From: Balanoglossus misakiensis
Taxonomy: Eukaryota > Hemichordata
Direction: 5' to 3'
Length of the DNA stretch: 64,000 nt
Assembly: GCA_040954595.2 (NCBI GenBank)
Contig: CM082591.2
Coordinates: forward strand, 3,596,001 to 3,660,000
Below are positions 28,101 through 42,178 of the stretch, in pieces (within the stretch, counting starts at the first letter, position 1; every line of letters begins with the position of its first letter). The position numbers were made by a program, and so were the translations under genes. A model generated the notes under the pieces. It searched no databases. It was not told the origin of the DNA and saw nothing but the letters and a program-made list of their open reading frames with translations.

Positions 28101-29692
28101 AGAGTTTCAAGTGAGGGCCCCGACAAATGGTAAACGTTAGACAACATAACTACACGTATACCACAGCAATGACAATAATAGTCAACATATGCAGACTATG
28201 ATTCACATATGCATTACAAATGAACTTTTCTGGCCTCAACAACGAGTTTCACATTGCACGTGCCATTACCTGATTCACGAAACGAGTTAAGAGTATATAT
28301 AGCACAATTTACGAAATCACACAGCGTGCGCTATTATAGTGTGGGCAGATAATCATGGGTAAATTAGACGGCGCGGTGTGACAACATTCGATACCTCATT
28401 GTTATCATCGCCATGTCATAACTTACAACATTTCGCTTCGGTTGGACTCCATACAGCAAAACCCTCCTGATTTGCTTTCGTATATTGTTACAATTTCATA
28501 TAATCATGCGGAAACCAAATTCAGGCTAATAACAGCTTATTTGGGGCACAGTCAACATTCTGGGGAGGGGGGGGGATGAAAGTTGATATATCGAAAAATA
28601 TTAATATTTATACAGACTGATACAACTTACAAATATTGTATTACATGCAGCGGTCTTATTGCCATATTATTTATGATTGGGTGTTATTTGCACGATGCAC
28701 TCAGAAAAGTATCTTGAAGCTCATATAAATTGAATTATGATTAAGAATTGATAACTTGCAGGAATTAACACTGGTTTTCTGATCTCAGGGACCGCGACTT
28801 TTGTTTTGCATGCTTGGAGCGAAATAAACCACTGTTTCCATGGCAATTGCAGGTACTCGAAGGGAAATTTTTCTACCAGACTGAGCTGACTTTTCACGCA
28901 AGACTGACGTAAAATGCAGAAGTGGGTCAAGACACAAACGGTCGCAAAACCATGTGCAGCACAGCACAACAATCAGCAAAAGACTTCCGGCAAAAACAGA
29001 CCAGGAAGTGATGGTAGGGGTTTCGAAAATAGTAAGTAAACCCTGCACCAATGTGGCACCCACCATAATAGCAGTCACATACCAAAATGTACTATTTTGA
29101 TGTGGCTGCAACACGTACAGGGACTATGTCAATGCCTGGTAGTGCTTATATTATTATTGCTGCAACCATAAAATGTGCATGTTTTCATGTGTGCATGTAA
29201 TCAGCGTTTACAAGGTTTACACCAGTTTACTGACAAATGGTTCAACTTGTCCTACCACCAGGGTGGACATGGTGTCAAGGTAGCAGCGACAAAATTAATT
29301 TTAATTTTTTGCAAGATCCTGGCAAATTCTAATATAGAACTATTAAGAAATTTTGCCTGGAATGTGATTGCAAAGTCGCAGGAGAGACGCAGCTGGGGGC
29401 AGTTTATGAAAACCTTTGATGAAAGCACCGACAGCACGATTTCAGATAATCTGCAGGCCGTGAGGCATTCTAAAAATCAGTTTTCTCATACGTTATGAAT
29501 ACTGATATCAAATAAATATGCGGTGTGCCTTGAAAGGGCCGCGAAAGATTAAAACAAACAGAAAATGATACGTTGATGCACAGTCAAATCACGGACAGGT
29601 AAATTATTAATCAGGTATTAAGGATAAAATAATTAATTTTAATATTGTTCTGGGGTCCCTTTACCATAGGCATACTTAAGCTTAGACACATT
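25101..29692. other. Intergenic DNA without supported genes
   Basis: No recognised coding exon. The frame at 28785-29114 (-) would encode two hydrophobic segments, but has no family match I can name and no flanking splice signals that I could pair with another exon. A poly-G run is near 28564-28574. Confidence 0.5.
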
Positions 29693-29825
29693 GACATACA
29701 TACCGTACATACATACATACATACATACATACATACATACATACATACATACATGTACACACACAGACAAACAAACAGACAGACAGACAGACGGACAGAC
29801 AGAAAGGAAGCAAGAAAGAAAGAAA
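29693..29825. repeat. Compound (ATAC)n-(GACA)n microsatellite with GAAA tail
   Basis: ATAC units run to about 29755, then ACAGACAA and GACA/GACG units follow to about 29810, then AAGAAAGA-type units. Confidence 0.95.
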
Positions 29826-30401
29826 CACGTCAGGCTTTTTTATTGTGTTCTTCGAGAGAATCAATGCGCAATATTCTGAGCAGCTCCAACAGTTTTCAGT
29901 GTCAAGATATGATGCAGACATACTGTGTGGAAAACTGACATACGTCCCCGATCTAGTATTCGAGGGCGACAAATCCATCAAGAGGTGTGTGAAGCGATTT
30001 CTTCTACGTTCGAGCCAAAGCACTTTCTTATCTGCAGGCCATACAGGGAATAGAAAACAAATTGCTAGGCTGATTTGCAACCGATAGGGAGATTCGTTCA
30101 TATCTCCGAGTAACACACTGCATTCATTCTACGCTAACAAGGTGTTTTTTTCTGGCATGTTTGATATGGCGAAGAGATACCGCGACGTCGAACGTAACGT
30201 GATTAATCACCCAAGCTCCTTTGCGTGTAATTTCTTAGCCGCGGTAAAGAGATAAACGCCTTGCAATTAGATAAAGCAATAGCAATTGCTTTTTATTCGC
30301 TGGTGTCAGTTGGGGCAATTTATAGAGGTGTCACTTAAGTGTTCGACGAAACGGTGTTCTGTTATGTAGTGGCAAATTATTATGTATACAGTGTATATGT
30401 A

Positions 30402-30434
30402 GGTCAGTCAGTCAGTTATAGTCAGTCAGTCAGT
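30402..30434. repeat. (CAGT)n microsatellite
   Basis: Two short GTCAGTCAGTCAGT runs are separated by TATA. Confidence 0.9.
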
Positions 30435-31469
30435 ATGTAAGTTTTATATGACCGTTTAGTCTCATGATTGATCAAGTGTTTGAAGTTTACTTTCACAGTT
30501 GGAATTGTACAATAGATTACAGTGTTCCATCCAGTATGGTACAAAAGGAGGGTTGCCCATTTTGCTAGGTTATTGGTGGGTGAGGAGGGGGGCTACTCTG
30601 GCAAGGGTGACTGTAATATCCTCGTGAGTATACATCATTTTAGTGGCGCTGGTCACCTCTTTGAGGAATTGCTAGGGGCAGGGCTGCAAACATGTAACGT
30701 GGGGTGAATCATCCCCCTCCCCCATCTAGGAAACACTGGGAGCACAATGCAAATGAGCTCACGCGGACATGCATGTGACATAGACGACTTCAGACATGCG
30801 TGTTATCTCTTCTGATTCTATTGCAAACTAGGTAGAACTGCACACTGGTCGAATGCATGAAACTTCAATAGATAGCGAAGCAATTACGAACGTTCCCCAG
30901 AGAATTGCTAGTTGCGATTTAATCCAGAATGATATTCGCTGAATTGATTTCTTTCTTAAGCAAATTCCATTTGAGCGGAGTCTCCTTCGTGTATATTTCC
31001 AGGTTTTATATCTAAATACTGATTAATTAATTTCCTTTACAGATCTATCTACATGTGCCGGGGTAGAAATCAATTCCTTGGGGATCTGTAAAAGATTTGC
31101 GTTATTCGATCGTCAACAGGCAATTACCAATGAGCCTGATGTAGAACCGAGCATAAGCATCGATAGATCGGCACTTCTATATCATTTCATCACTTTTCAG
31201 GCTACCTGTAAAGTTTCGTGACGACGATCTGAAGATTGTCAAATGAGGAACACCGGTACATTTACTTGTACAAAGTCAACGCGCTGTTGACATTTTCCCT
31301 CAACTCGCAGGAATTTTACTAATATATGATAGGAAGCTTGGGGTCGCGTTTCAAGTAAGGTAGGTCGGGTTTCCGGAAATTCACAGTAATATCCGAAGTA
31401 AACCCGGAAGCAGGTATCATATATATTCCTGTTACGAACAAAGACTTTCAAGTTACACTGAAACCGTTG

Positions 31470-31550
31470 GTTAAAGGGGAAGATCGTCTTAACTGCACAT
31501 GTGCGACTTTCTGTTTATTGTAGATACACCATCAGCATTTTCCCCACTGT
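31470..31550 (+). repeat. Dispersed repeat, copy B (inverted relative to 15.3 kb and 34.2 kb)
   Basis: The blocks GATCGTCTTAACTGCACATG, TTTCTGTTTAT and CATCAGCATT match, in order, the reverse complement of the GPCR 3' flank at 15260-15335. They also match the reverse complement of 34180-34215. No receptor coding sequence precedes it. Confidence 0.55.
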
Positions 31551-33994
31551 TTAAAAAAGACCCCGCCAACCAATACGTGTTATATCAAAGTAAATCTGAA
31601 ATGTGATAAAATGTAATGACGAGAGACGCATTGCAATGCAATTATTTGACTTGCGATTTTCGTGTAGTGTTTACCATTTTCGGAAGCTAACTTATGACGA
31701 TCGTAGTAAATTATAAAGGTAATTTTCATGAAAAACACATATATCTCGGGTTCAAACTAGGAATTATATTTAGCTTAGTCGAATACAAAAAGGAATTTTA
31801 TCTACAAAACCAATTAGAGTGGTCAATGGGGCGATGTGAGATCCATCAATCTGAAGTCATTAAAGTGTAATTTGTTTGTCATATTGTGTAATTATATGTC
31901 TTCTTCAAAGCAAATGATAAACGAGATATTTTCTGGACGACATATGAACAATTAATTATACTGACAGACAACTTTAAACACGGGTAATAATAATTTGACA
32001 TGTAGCCAAAAGATTGATACGATAAACAAATTGTCCACGATCTGCCAATACTGGCTGCATGCCCGAATTCTGGTTTAGTTTCTTGTGTGGTTTAATTTAT
32101 TGTTCTAGCTTTTTTGCAATTACAAGTAGATTGCCACTTCATCCTGACATATTAACGTATTTCTTCACACGTGAATCAGGCAATCAACTGGTCAGCAATA
32201 GACGCTAATTGAAGTGGTATAAGGTGGCAATGACGCCATCTAAATAGGAAATGTCGCACATTTCTGGAGCACATTTGCATGAAAAAATGAAGAAGACACC
32301 TAATTGAGAATGCAGATTAAAAATCGGTAACATTGAAGAAAATGGTTTCTTTTGAAGGTCTGCTAATGAATATCGCCTAGATAGATTTCATTAACTACCA
32401 TGGCAAAATGGTATCGAAAAGACATATACGTTGTGGATCGATGTTTGTGTACATATACATGTACGTTGATGAGGTGTTATAATTTCAAATCAATCATACA
32501 TTTGGAAAAGAATATCTTGTCAATATCTAATGACGTGGTGCACATCTTTATCAGTCAGTCCGTGATATGGAAGCTTTTCTAGAAGCTTGAACACACTATG
32601 TTTAAGTTGTGCTGCATCGCAAAATTGAAACCACTGAATGCAAACCAAGATTATTGGACACCTGTTTATCTCTAACCACGAGACCGCAAACCCCGAGTAC
32701 GTTACTCCGAAGAGACACCACAAGTAATTTGCACATGAGTTGGTAATTTACAATGATTTCTCGGTAAATAATCGTGTCTTGCGACCAGATAATGCTACTT
32801 TTGGCTTACCGCTTGCTGCAGTCACCTCTTTGCGGTAGCAGTGCTTGTTTCTCGGAGGCTGTGCGTGTATTCTCTAACCATGCAGTCGATGGCGCCAAGC
32901 AGCGATTACTTTTTCGCGATCACCGCAGACTTCTGAGCTGGGAGTTGCCATCCACTTGGTTATTTACGTCCAGGTATACATTACGTCTCCTGGCAACCAC
33001 ATGTGACATTTGCCTTATAAGGAAGACGCGATCTGAATAAAAATCTCGCTTCTTTGCCCTCTGGGTTTTTCGTTAGAAACCTTTTTAATCAGTACCCATG
33101 TTTTTCGTTTTACTTGTCTCGCTTAATTCACGTCTGACTGTTGATTTCGCTTACACGATGTTTAATGCAACAATGTCATCGAGACCAGCTGCATCACGTC
33201 GCAAAAAGGTCCATCGAGGTGCCATGTTCCCGTTAGAAAATCCGAACAGATGGAAAACAGATAACAAACTCTCACATCGATCGATTCTCATTGGGTTACC
33301 TGTTTCTACGATACACGTTACCTTCATTAACCACCTGCTAACACGACTTTGATAAAAATCCTCCGGCTCCAATTTAATTTCTGACGTTATCATCTGAGAC
33401 CACATATAAGGCACGCATTCTATGACAATTTTAAACAACAATCTTGACTTTCTGTGCCCTTCTCAAGTAACATAACCGACAAATGAGCTTAATAAAACGA
33501 TCGCACCACGCCTAATATCCAAGCTGCAAAAACGATCTCACACAGAAGAACAACTTCAAGACGTCAAAATATTTGTAGGTGTATGTACCATCTACATTTC
33601 CCGAAGGAGGGCGTCTTTAAATAATTGCGTAACTGTTTTGAAGGACATATGCAATGAATGATACTATGAACTCTCTGTTGTTCACGTGGAATTTGATTCA
33701 TTCTCCGACCACATACTGCTAAACGAATTAATTTTTTCGCTGCAAGAAAGGGGTTTCGGGGGATCAAGGGTGCTAAGGCATTTAATCGACTGTCTGCTGC
33801 TTACAATGTTGTTCCCGCGAAACATGGCTATTCGTCGCTGACAGATCTTTTAACCAGTTGATTTCTTTTGAAATAACGGGAAAACGGAAGCATCCATACG
33901 TGCATGACGGTTGGCTTGCAAGATTTCGTGCATAAGCCCTGAGGTTGTGGGGTAACATTCATCTCTATGGGTATGAGTGGTAACTATCACATAT

Positions 33995-34225
33995 CCAGTT
34001 GAAATGGCTGGTGTCATTTCGTTTGCGACTGCATGTATGGGTCCCATATGACACATTTGCTGGCAAGTCAAATTGTAACAGCTAAAATGTACATATACTG
34101 CATCATTACGTCGTTCTTTTATCACAATTACGATATACTTTAATACAGCATGTATTGGTTGGCAAGGTCACAGAACGGTCGCACATGTGCAGTTGAGACG
34201 ACCTCCTTCCTTTAAAGTCACAGGG
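33995..34225 (-). repeat. Dispersed repeat, copy C
   Basis: Homologous to 15085-15338 with blocks GACACATTTGCTGGCAAGTC, AAAATGTACATAT and GCACATGTGCAGTTGAGACG in the same order. Beyond it no GPCR coding sequence can be recognised, unlike at copy A. Confidence 0.6.
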
Positions 34226-34563
34226 ATAAGTGTGACGAAACACGCATGTAACGGATAGCTGTAAATGAATATTTTAATCCGGGGCTTATCATTGAGATTT
34301 GATATCCTCAAGAAGGATATCCGTTGCTGACTCTTGTAAGCTTAGAACGTTCTTGACGTGACAAGCTGGCGATGAGACCGACGTCGTTTTGCATTGCGCC
34401 GCCGCGTGCTCAGTTTTAAGACTCGCGTTCTGTTTGTAAACTCATCCTGTTCTCGGAGATTCGAGAGAACTTGCATGGCCCAGTCTAGCAGCTTATAGTT
34501 CACATTATTGGTGAAGAAAGCGTGAAAGGGAGAGAGAGGTACATAGACCAACAGATGTGGGCA

Positions 34564-34614
34564 CACATAGACACACATAGACATAAGGACGGACGGACGG
34601 ACAGACAGCGAACA

Positions 34615-34645
<31 letters not shown>

Positions 34646-34646
34646 C
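34564..34646. repeat. ACA-rich, (GGAC)n and (CA)n simple repeats
   Basis: GACACACATAGACA units, GGACGGACGGACGGACAGACAG, then a pure CA run at about 34617-34644. Confidence 0.9.
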
Positions 34647-37600
34647 AACACGATACATGACGGTCTCATCATGTTCAAACTAGGAACAAAACTTGACAGT
34701 TGCTATGTATGAATTTCAGTCGCTGAGAAATGCGTGCGTCGCGCACATGATCGGAAAGCTGTCATTCGAAATTGCCCTACATTCTCCTTACGCAGAGCGC
34801 AGTTGGATCGCCACTATAACCACTGTTTTCACTGTGAGCGAAACCCACATATTAGGATGTCGTAATTGACTGTGTCAGTGAGCTAGGATTGTACTTAAGT
34901 GACAATATTATCCTGCAAAGTCAGCAGGATCCATCATTACGCTGCACGGTCCAATTGACGGGGAATCTGAGACAATCTGCTAATCATTACTCCTTCAGCA
35001 TGTTGCGAGTAACGAGCATGGAGAACAGCCGACAAAAACAGGAAAACCACATTTGGTTTTTACAAAACTGTAATGCCCCATTTTCTAATCCGCTGAACAG
35101 TGTACAAACACGGCCCTGGCCTTGGCAATGATATCGCCAAAGCGCCGACGTGTTATGTGGATGAAACACTAACTAAGCCTTTTTCTGGTTCCGAAACTAT
35201 CTTTCGATAACACTTCGGGGGTTTGTGGATATATGTACACGTAGTGTGGCACCAGTCTGCTCCACAGAAGCAACATTCCTTCTGTAATCTTTAAGCGGCA
35301 TTCGGATTACCGGGAGGTTATAGAAACCCGGTTAGCACCAGCACTGAAGTCAGCGCTCAGGGCGCCATTTCGACTTCCTTTTGATTAAGACAATTATGTT
35401 CGAGAGCGGGGCTGAGCGTTTGTATTTAAACTGAACAGTTCCAATCAGATTATTTTCTGTAAGCAACACGGGGATCTTCGTTATCATTTTGCAATCAGTT
35501 GAACAGCAGGGGATGGAGTGTGCGATTTAGCTTTATCTCGCCGATCTGATTTTTTTGCATCGATCGCGCCCAGGAGCTCTCAAAAATGGAAACCTCTTAT
35601 AAAGTTTCGAAAATGATCGCAGGGCAAACAGTTGAATTGCTGCAAGTCTGGTACTGTTGACACATATTTAAATTTCATGTTTTTTGCTCATTTATTTCAC
35701 ACTGACCCAGCTCTGTTGTCGCATCTTTTCAAATTACTTTTCTACATGTTTTTACTTATGATTATATTCTTACGTTAACATCCACGAAATTACACCTGAC
35801 GCCACACTGACACGCATGTAATCCCAACGATGAACAGGTTAACGAGTTTTCGGATTTCATTACTGTTCTTTAAATGCGCTCTTCCCATGAATCGCTTTGG
35901 CTGCATCGCTATATACGCATTGCTACTTTATCAAGAAACAATAATGCACGTAGATGGTGCACACACAAATATTATTTCAACATTATTTCAACGCTTGTAC
36001 ATTATTTCAATGCTTCTGTAGTTATTACTGAGCATGTTTTTTTATAATTTTGGGGAAATAACTTTATAGCCATCTGTAAAGAGCATATCGCGAGAAAATC
36101 AAATCAACAGGATGATGTGATAAGGAATGTCTACTAAGGCTTTTAATAAACTCCGTGTGTCAACCACATCTCGGAGGGCAAACAGTTCCTTTTTACGTAC
36201 CGTTATCGTAAACTTCAAGTGGTCAATTGATACGATTTGATTTGCACGTTTGTGTGTTAAACGATCTCATTACCCGCCGGTGCCCCATTCAGGCAAATCA
36301 CCCGATGTACACTACACCCTGAAATCATAAAGAGCGTTCTCACCTTTGGGTAATCTTCATGATGAGCGAGTGACTGTGGCTGACTGTATGGAGAGGGTCT
36401 CTTCAGAACCTGCGTTCGGTGTCCGGGCAGCATCAGTCTTCATCGATGCCGTGTAACATCTGCACACGTCGGTGTCTCAAGTCGAACCTCTTATGCACCT
36501 ACGAAGTTCATCCTATCGAGCAAAATTATATAAAACCAGAATGAATATCTTTCGTAAGTCACTTGTCCGGTCTTTGACCCGTCACGTGACACCACTAGAG
36601 AACGATAGTACTTCAAAACGCATATGCGCAAGGCTGTCTTATGAAGTACATGTATAGGGTGCCCATATGAACTTCTTGTTGCTATTTCTTATGAAATGAT
36701 CTCAGATAACGTACAACTCGCAGTTCTCGTGACGCATCACAATATCGGGAACACCACAATATGCATTGACAAAATCATTTATCCACGGATAAAAACTGCA
36801 CAGGCGCACCTATAGCATTCAATCTTGCTTTCACAATTATTGTATTTCGATTTCCTCTCGTCTTTGCATCTTTCAATTTACGAAATGGACATAGAACAGA
36901 TCACTATATTACGATTAACTAAACCTCATTAATCAAAATAACTAAGTAGCCAATTCTGATGTGATGTTTAGAATATGTCTGATAAAAGCACATTATAGAC
37001 ATTTGGCCCGATGTGTACGACATACCACTGAAGACTTTTGACGTTGATTTTTAATTGTTGTGTATCACAGTGATATACGTATTTGTACATCGTCATCACC
37101 ATTGTCTAACACTAGTCTGAGAAGAAATGTTCGTACATTATCCACGATATTAAGTTATTCGGACTATTCTAATGATTTCATCCCCACCATCTGATAGGAA
37201 TGTGTTCAAAACACCTCCTGGTTATGCAGCTCGTCCATTCCTGCAACACTCAACCCAAAGACACGTAACGCATTGTCGTTCCCCCTATGGAACCTACATG
37301 TACGTAATACACGAAATTATGAATGTATGCAATATGCCGGAAATGTCTACCATTTATACGTGAATTGATGAGCCCGGGATTTGCTCCGTCGAGTCGGAAA
37401 AGTGGCGGAATTAGTCGGTCCACCTTTTAACCCACTTTCTCTGGGAACTGAATTGACTTCATTTGGCGGTGTTCAAATAGTGCGAGTCGCAGACGACACC
37501 CAGCTGCCAATCACCGTGGACCACTCTAATCATCCCATTCCAAATGAATGGTTAATTTATTGAATTAAACAGTGGCTGGTACATTCCGATGAAAGGGGTG

Positions 37601-40600
37601 AATGACAACTCATCACCGCTGTCTCGTCCGCTTGGTGTGCTGTACTCGGCCGGGATGGACGGGGGGGGCTGAAAGGATCCAGACACTCGTGGAGAGTCAC
37701 GTGATCCGCTCTCCGCCACTCGCGCACCAGTCGTGTTGCGTTCAACAACCGCTGGGAGTGTGAAAGCAAGCAAGCCGTCGCGATGTTGTCACGCGATTGC
37801 CTAACTGCGTGTTCAATTGCCCGGCGAGCGCAAATAAAAAAGTTTGCAGAGAAACACCCGTCTGTTTGGATGAGCGTTCGCCGCAGACTTCACGTCGCAG
37901 AACCGCGCATCGGATCATTGACGAATGTCGTGACTGCTGGCGGACCACAAAAAAAACTCGCCGTCTGGGTTAACACAGGACGTGCACGTCTTCCGTTCTC
38001 ACCCTCTCATGTAAATGAGCTTTCCTGGAAACGTGGAACGAATACCCTACAAACCATTTCCTCGGGACGTTCGTGTTATGTCACTTCCTTGTTAATGTTA
38101 ATTGTACGAGCGAGGAAATTTGAGTTGGAAACACACAAAATTAAAAACTTTACATGTCTTTAGGCCCGGGATATCGGAAACGATCCGAATTACCATAATG
38201 GCATGTGCAGACTTGCGATTTACTCAAAAGACGAACAGCTTAGCTCATTAATACAGACAATGGTTTAGAAGCACTGGAGCTTATTTGTTCCTTTACACTT
38301 TCATTTCACTGTCGGTAAAGTTTTCTTCTGCACATTAACTTTCGTTTCCAACACTTACCTTCATCCGTAGTGAATGTCCTTTATCCGGCTTTAATTCTGC
38401 AGATAACTCTAGTGATTTGAAATCTGTAGATTTTGTAAACTCTTTAGACGAGATGTGATCACTAGGGTCCTTTTCATGTGTCGCAAAGTAGTAGGCGCTA
38501 AAAATAAAATTGCTTGTGTTATCAGAAAAGTGATAATAATACGCGGAGTAAATAATTGCTTGCGTACTTATTATTTTTGGCGCGACCAGACGTCATTCAA
38601 CACCCCATGGACCTCACGAAAGGTCATTGTGATTTTACAAGTGTGAAACAGGTTTTTACGCAATCTGTATATTTTTAAAAATTGAAGAATATCTGGGCAA
38701 ACATAATCCAATCATACCCTTAAAAGGGACAAATCGTTAACATCTGACAATAGTTTGGCTATATAAGCCTGATATCAATAAACTCATTAAAATGCTTAGA
38801 CAATTTCACATGTTATGTCCATGTGTCTGACATAAGCCCTATATCTATAAATTCTTATTAAAACGCTTACACAACTTCACATGTTATGTCCACGTGAGTG
38901 TCGGATATGGTCCCGTGTTGTGCGCTTATGGCACTTGAGGAGAACGACAATCCTTCTTTTTTTTTAGTTGGCCTACTGGTGGCGCTTTAATTTCCTTACC
39001 TGTTTTCTGGTCTTCCCATGAACGGATGGTTGCTGCCATGCGCCACGGTGTGGCAAGGTTGTCATAAACTGTCGCGCTGAGAGGCAAATTAGAGAAAATG
39101 TTAAATTGTTGTCCAAACAGACCTTACAGGGCGATAACCGTCTTATGCGTGTGGTAACCAGAGAATCTCCTTACAAAAATTGTATACAGTCAATGCCATA
39201 AGGCAGTGAGTCGGCCTAGCAACAGACAGGATGGTGGCGAACATATTTGTGTCGGAGATTGGGGAAAGACAGCATATTTGGAGAAAAGAAGGGACACAAC
39301 TAAAGTCTACTTATACGGTGGGCATGAAATATGGAAGGAAGCGAAGGCAGTCCGTGACTATTTGAATGCTTCGAAGTCAAAATTTGCAGAACATTTGGAA
39401 TGAACGTATTGATTGTACACACGAATGTACGCACATGCGCATAAGACGACCGTCGTCCAAATAGTATTTACGCAACTCAGAAAATCATCCGAAGACTTTC
39501 CAAATGACAACGTTTTAGCCCCTAGAAGTCGTCCAGCCGTAGTTCCCGCCAATCTCCGTATGACCTCGTTTAGAATCATGTGAATTATTTCACCGAACCG
39601 TAAACAACCCCATCAAATGTTGCCAATGCTATCGGAATTCTAAGGAATATTGCTACATTATCATTTCGGTTCGCCAGAGGTCATGACCTGAGAGAAAGTC
39701 TTCTGAGCGGCCGGCGCGGAGTACCAATAGAAAGTTCTATACGGGTCATATATATAGTTTATTTGCGTACCCCAATAAAAGATTAATTTTCAGAATACAT
39801 CATTTTAAAGTTTATGTTCTATCGACAGTTGATCTCAAAACGCGCGTACATGGCAAGGCCCGCTCCTGGTTAATGGCGATTGCAAGGAAGGATGTGTAGC
39901 TGTACCTGAGTCGACTTTTTCACTGGTACGATTCTGGATTTTCCCGCCTCCATCAATTAATGGTAGATTTTCGCTTGGGATGTTTATGCAGAGCATTGTT
40001 TGCGTTCCCGCCATGAGGGGCCACGGCGCCGCACGTCCGCCCGCCTCCGCAGAGGCGCAGACATATATTGATACAATTTGTATTCCCACGCCATGCACAT
40101 ATATCTCATTTACATGAACACAATACACTGTACAACCAAGTCCGGCCAGCACTGCAGATATTTAGAGAAAAATAAAAGCCACGTTAAAGTTTTCTACCGA
40201 CGATTTTCAAATTAAAACAGATTTCATAGCATACGGTGTCAGATAAACTTTCATTCTCATATGATCTGGTGTCGCTAACCTGTTCTGCCATGAATATGCA
40301 TGATGCAATCGCCCGGCTTCGCGCACGTACTAAACACATGCACATGATATGCAGTAATACTTCAAGACGTGGAACCAATAGATGTCTAAGTATATCGTCT
40401 ACGTAGTGCATACTTGGCAAATCTCTGCTTCGAAAATTCACTAAGGATGTAAACTATTACCTTAACAAACCTCCAAACATCGGGAATCGTACGTTTTGCT
40501 CAACGTGTCGGTGAAATTTGCTGTGCCGTTCGCAGCTACCAGACAACGCACATGTCTCCTCAAGGCTCAGGTCACGAATGGCTACCCATAGTCCTTAGCG

Positions 40601-41754
40601 AAAGCATGCTTTATTGCGCAATCCCCGAGCCAATCCGAGATTATCTCCGATCGCTTTTGCTCGTGTTCGGATCAAATGTTTCAATTGTTTGTTGAGATTG
40701 TTTGAGTCTATAGGCCCGTCACTTGATGCGAAAATATTGGGAAACTTGATCGAAACAGCTTTCGTTGATTTGCACACAATTTTTGTAGCGCTTGTGATGA
40801 TCATACATGTATGCCCATACTCTGTGCTTCTACGTAGGTTACCATGTGGTAACGTAATTACTTACAATATGGTAGACGGCTTTTAAAAGCAGTTTAGGCG
40901 GTTTCATGGTTTTATGCTGTTGGGCGACTTGTTGAAATGCTGATGTGTTTGGAAAGTAAACACATTGTACCATGCGGATGTGCCAAATAAATAAATAAAG
41001 GGATCAACAAAAAGAATCTGTATAAGCAATACTGGTGATAAACTATGATGAAGGCGGGAGTTGAAATTAGCACAAATAACTGAAAATCTGTGACTGGCTA
41101 GATCTGATTTTGCCATGGTAACTATAGCTAATTTTCGAAAGGTGACCGTAGGCCTATAACTTTAACGCACTGTGCATTCAAAACCAGAGTTCACTGAAGT
41201 CTGTAAGTAGAACAGCCGGTAATAAAGTCGAAATAAGCCTTAGGAAAACGAAGAATTCAAATAAAAAATTGTGATTTAATGTTATCTCTACAGTCTATAG
41301 AAATTCTGGAAATGGTTTCGCGTGGTTGTATGCACACACAAAAAGTGTCATACTGGGGACCACGTTACCCTGGTGACGTATTTCAGAGTGCACATTTTGC
41401 CATGATTATACCCAGCTGTTACGTTATCCGGATTAATGTATGGTCTTTTTACCATGGGCCTTAGTGATGACGTTCCTGTCCCATTCAGCGAAATGACAAA
41501 CGACCAGAATCTGTACAGGTTGGTACAACATACATCTGACGAGTAATGCGGCATGTCTGGTGATAGACACGTCCAACAAAATGCACGATATAATGTGTAG
41601 GTTATTGGCAATAACCTGCACATTATCGCTAGACTTTTGACATTATTTACTAAACTGTGTACATATATCTAGGTAATTGTCGGACACGCATAATACACAT
41701 TGTGGTTGGTGTTAGGCCTAAATCAAGATTTCTGTAGCAAAATAAACTTGCCCT
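34647..41754. other. Intergenic DNA without supported genes
   Basis: No recognised exon. A moderately GC-rich patch at about 37380-38060 has several overlapping short frames on both strands, but none carries a domain I recognise. A 71-bp tandem duplication at 38763-38905 is listed separately. Confidence 0.5.
38763..38905. repeat. Two-copy tandem repeat, period about 71 bp
   Basis: Both copies carry TTCACATGTTATGTCCA (38806 and 38876), each preceded by similar TAAGCC..TATATC..ATAAA..TTATTAAAA-GCTTA blocks. Confidence 0.75.
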
Positions 41755-41760
41755 TTTATT
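41755..41760 (-). terminator. Candidate polyadenylation signal of the sulfotransferase gene
   Basis: An AATAAA on the minus strand about 420 bases after the stop codon at 42179. It would give a 3' UTR of ordinary length. Confidence 0.45.
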
Positions 41761-42178
41761 TAGCAACAACCATATGAAAAAAAAATAGCTAGAAAAAAAA
41801 TTGAAAACACACAAAAACAGATCTAGAGAACCTAGTACATTAACACTGACAAAAAGAAAAATGCGTCGTCGCCCCATTTTGGTTAAAAGCATTTACCAGA
41901 AACAATTTTGTTTTCGGTTTAACCTATTATGCTGCACGTTTCAAAAGAGTCGTCAAATACTGAATGACTATGAAAAAATAAACTTGGGATGCGTCCAGGC
42001 GCTCCGTAAAGGAAAAAAAATGTCCCGTCCTGGCGGGATTTGCATCTCATTTTAGTAATGATAGTGTGGGTTTATGGAATAGAAAATGATGACAGTTTAA
42101 CCAGCTGCTGCCTGATGAGTTGGTATGGTAGACTGAGTAGAATGGGAACGCAGATGTGACGTACTGAAAGATCCGGGT

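Noticed and set aside
28785-29114. 109-codon minus-strand frame with two hydrophobic segments
   Set aside because: It might be a membrane protein exon, but there is no recognisable family, no partner exon and no conserved motif.
37172-38163. GC-rich patch with several 60-126 codon frames on both strands
   Set aside because: Overlapping frames on both strands without motifs suggest composition, possibly an old CpG-rich region, rather than a gene.
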